Below are positions 62,491-64,000 of a DNA stretch of 64,000 nucleotides, piece by piece. Made by a program: the position numbers and the translations under genes. The stretch comes from Fredinandcohnia onubensis. Its GTDB lineage: Bacteria; Bacillota; Bacilli; Bacillales; Bacillaceae_L. The notes beneath the pieces were generated by a model. That model had not been told where the DNA came from. It saw only the letters and a list, made by a program, of their open reading frames with translations, and did not search any database. Location: contig NZ_NSEB01000023.1 of the NCBI RefSeq assembly GCF_002734215.1, positions 124,102 to 188,101 on the forward strand. Direction: 5' to 3'. The number at the start of each line of letters is the position of its first letter. The first letter of the stretch is position 1.

Positions 62491-63318
62491 ATGAAAACGT
62501 CATTTACAAATATTTTCGGTGTAGAAAAACCAGTATTAGGAATGGTTCATTTAGGTCCACTACCTGGATCCCCCCTATATGATGGAAATATCGAGCGAGT
62601 ATTAGAAGCAGCAATCCGTGATGCAAAAAGTCTTGAAAAGGGTGGAGCTAGTTCTGTTATGGTAGAAAACTTTAATGACTACCCATTTTACCCAGAAACA
62701 GAGGAACCTGAAACAGTAGCAGCGATGACTTTGATTGCACACGAAATTCGCCGGGAAGTGAAGCTTCCAATGGGAATTAATATTCTACGAAACTCTTGGA
62801 AATCTGCGCTAGCGGTTGCTGGAACAGTGGGGGCTGATTTTATTAGACTTAACGTCCTAACAGATGCGTATGTAACTGACCAAGGTCTTATCAACGGTAC
62901 AGCGCACTTAGTTGCAAGATATCGAAAATTTCTTGGTTTGGAGAATAAAGTTAGGATTTTTGCTGACATTCAAACAAAACATGCAGCTCCTTTAGCGGCT
63001 CGACCTATAGATGTCTTGGCTCGTGATACAGCCTATCGTGGAATGGCAGACGCTATCATTCTTGCGGGTGAAGAATCAGCTCAACCACCTTCAATTGAGA
63101 ATTTAGAGGCAGTTAGGGCTGCGGTTCCTGATGTTCCAATCATTATCGGCAGTGGAATGAAAGTTGAAACTGCTCATTTACTCAAATATGCGGATGGGGC
63201 TGTCTTTGGATATGGGGCGAAAATTGACGATATCATGACGAACCCAGTTGACGAGGACAAAACACGTCGCTTCTGCGAAGGTGTAGAAAGAGAAAGAACA
63301 TCTTTATTAGTTAAGTAG
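62491..63318 (+). CDS. BtpA/SgcQ-family protein, copy 1
   Basis: A 275-residue TIM-barrel protein of the BtpA/SgcQ family. Hallmarks are VLGMVHLGPLPGSPLYDG, VENFNDYPFYPE, INILRNSWKSALAVAG, DFIRLNVLTDAYVTDQGLI and VPIIIGSGMK. SgcQ is linked to sugar/nucleoside use and BtpA to photosystem I biogenesis; true chemistry is unsettled. ATG 62491 follows GAGGAGGAAAATGTT; an earlier in-frame ATG at 62404 adds a 29-residue segment with no such site. The next gene is a near-identical copy. Confidence 0.9.
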   Translation: MKTSFTNIFGVEKPVLGMVHLGPLPGSPLYDGNIERVLEAAIRDAKSLEKGGASSVMVENFNDYPFYPETEEPETVAAMTLIAHEIRREVKLPMGINILRNSWKSALAVAGTVGADFIRLNVLTDAYVTDQGLINGTAHLVARYRKFLGLENKVRIFADIQTKHAAPLAARPIDVLARDTAYRGMADAIILAGEESAQPPSIENLEAVRAAVPDVPIIIGSGMKVETAHLLKYADGAVFGYGAKIDDIMTNPVDEDKTRRFCEGVERERTSLLVK

Positions 63319-63381
63319 TAAATAGTTCCTAATTGCTTCGGTCTAAATTATAAATTTACAAATAATAAGGAGGAATTTGTT

Positions 63382-64000
63382 ATGAAAACGTCATTTACAA
63401 ATATTTTTGGTGTAGAAAAACCAGTATTAGGAATGGTTCATTTAGGTCCATTACCTGGATCACCCCTATATGATGGAAATATCGAGCGAGTATTAGAAGC
63501 AGCAATCCGTGATGCAAAAAGTCTTGAAAAGGGCGGAGCTAGCTCTGTAATGGTAGAAAACTTTAATGACTACCCATTTTACCCAGAAACAGAGGAACCT
63601 GAAACAGTAGCAGCGATGACTTTGATTGCGCACGAAATTCGCCGCGAAGTGAAACTTCCAATGGGAATTAATATTCTACGAAACTCTTGGAAATCTGCGC
63701 TAGCAGTTGCAGGAACAGTTGGAGCAGATTTTATTAGACTCAATGTCCTAACGGATGCGTATGTAACTGACCAAGGTCTTATCAACGGTACAGCGCACTT
63801 AGTAGCGAGATATAGAAAATTTCTTGGTTTAGAGAACAAAGTCAAGATTTTCGCTGACATTCAAACAAAACATGCGGCTCCATTAGCGGCTCGACCTATA
63901 GATGTCTTGGCTCGTGATACAGCTTATCGTGGAATGGCAGACGCTATCATCCTTGCCGGAGAGGAATCAGCTCAACCTCCTTCAATTGAGAATTTAGAGG
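63382..64000 (+). CDS. BtpA/SgcQ-family protein, copy 2 (cut by window end)
   Basis: ATG 63382 follows AAGGAGGAATTTGTT; 206 complete codons are present before the window ends. Over this length the protein equals copy 1 except for one Arg-to-Lys change (KVRIF to KVKIF), while several silent base changes are visible. The start-to-start distance is 891 bases. A recent tandem duplication is clear; whether both remain functional cannot be judged because the C-terminus is missing. Confidence 0.92.
   Translation, partial: MKTSFTNIFGVEKPVLGMVHLGPLPGSPLYDGNIERVLEAAIRDAKSLEKGGASSVMVENFNDYPFYPETEEPETVAAMTLIAHEIRREVKLPMGINILRNSWKSALAVAGTVGADFIRLNVLTDAYVTDQGLINGTAHLVARYRKFLGLENKVKIFADIQTKHAAPLAARPIDVLARDTAYRGMADAIILAGEESAQPPSIENLE

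Overview
The window is chromosomal DNA from an AT-rich, endospore-forming Bacillaceae. Supporting this are CotX/CotW-type spore coat proteins, a KinB-like orphan sensor kinase, strong AAGGAGG ribosome sites with frequent TTG/GTG starts, CcpA-type cre sites, a BirA-type operator before bioY-bioB, a TPP riboswitch before thiM-thiE-thiD, a YwaC-type alarmone synthetase and a subtilisin-family exoprotease. No rRNA, tRNA, transposase, phage gene or CRISPR array was seen.

Layout. 0-8 kb is housekeeping: the end of a P1-family peptidase gene, a class I glutamine amidotransferase, a PadR/HAAS membrane-regulator pair, a DUF421 membrane protein, the thiamine salvage operon, a nitronate monooxygenase and a methyltransferase. 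8-27.7 kb holds spore coat genes, the orphan kinase, TrhO, an XRE-TPR regulator with a divergent MFS pump, a TetR/alarmone synthetase operon, an EamA transporter, an unusual SDR, aspartase, an ECF sigma/ABC transporter operon, a 52-bp tandem repeat array and a Rieske-FAD oxidoreductase.

27.8-53.2 kb reads as a catabolic island. It has two LysR regulators and a YeiH-type exporter. The first enzyme set is two class III CoA-transferases, two crotonases, two hotdog (MaoC-like) proteins and a thiol-dioxygenase-like cupin. It is followed by a complete peptide/opine-type ABC transporter, a histone-deacetylase-like amidohydrolase, an aldehyde dehydrogenase and a class III aminotransferase. The last set is a TAXI-TRAP transporter, a thioredoxin-reductase-like protein and a YhdH/AcuI-type acryloyl-CoA reductase. 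My best inference is that it imports and breaks down a sulfur-containing acid or amine: disulfide reduction, thiol to sulfinate, CoA activation, beta-oxidation-like steps ending at acryloyl-/propionyl-CoA, and export of sulfite or sulfate. The substrate is not proven. Two cre-like sites suggest carbon catabolite control.

53.7-58.9 kb returns to general functions: the protease, biotin uptake and synthesis, a cold shock protein and a polysaccharide deacetylase. 58.9 kb to the end is a LacI-controlled cluster of an MBL-fold hydrolase, an SDR and two nearly identical BtpA/SgcQ genes in tandem, the second cut by the window end. Three perfect palindromes with a GGAAACGTTTCC core mark its control region.

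The clearest regulatory architectures read directly from the sequence are: paired operators around the MFS promoter (15.1 kb), paired operators around the alarmone synthetase promoter (16.6 kb), paired PadR-type sites (2.7 kb), the LacI palindromes (58.9-60.4 kb), and a leader with a near-ideal ribosome site in front of a five-codon ORF (47.7 kb).
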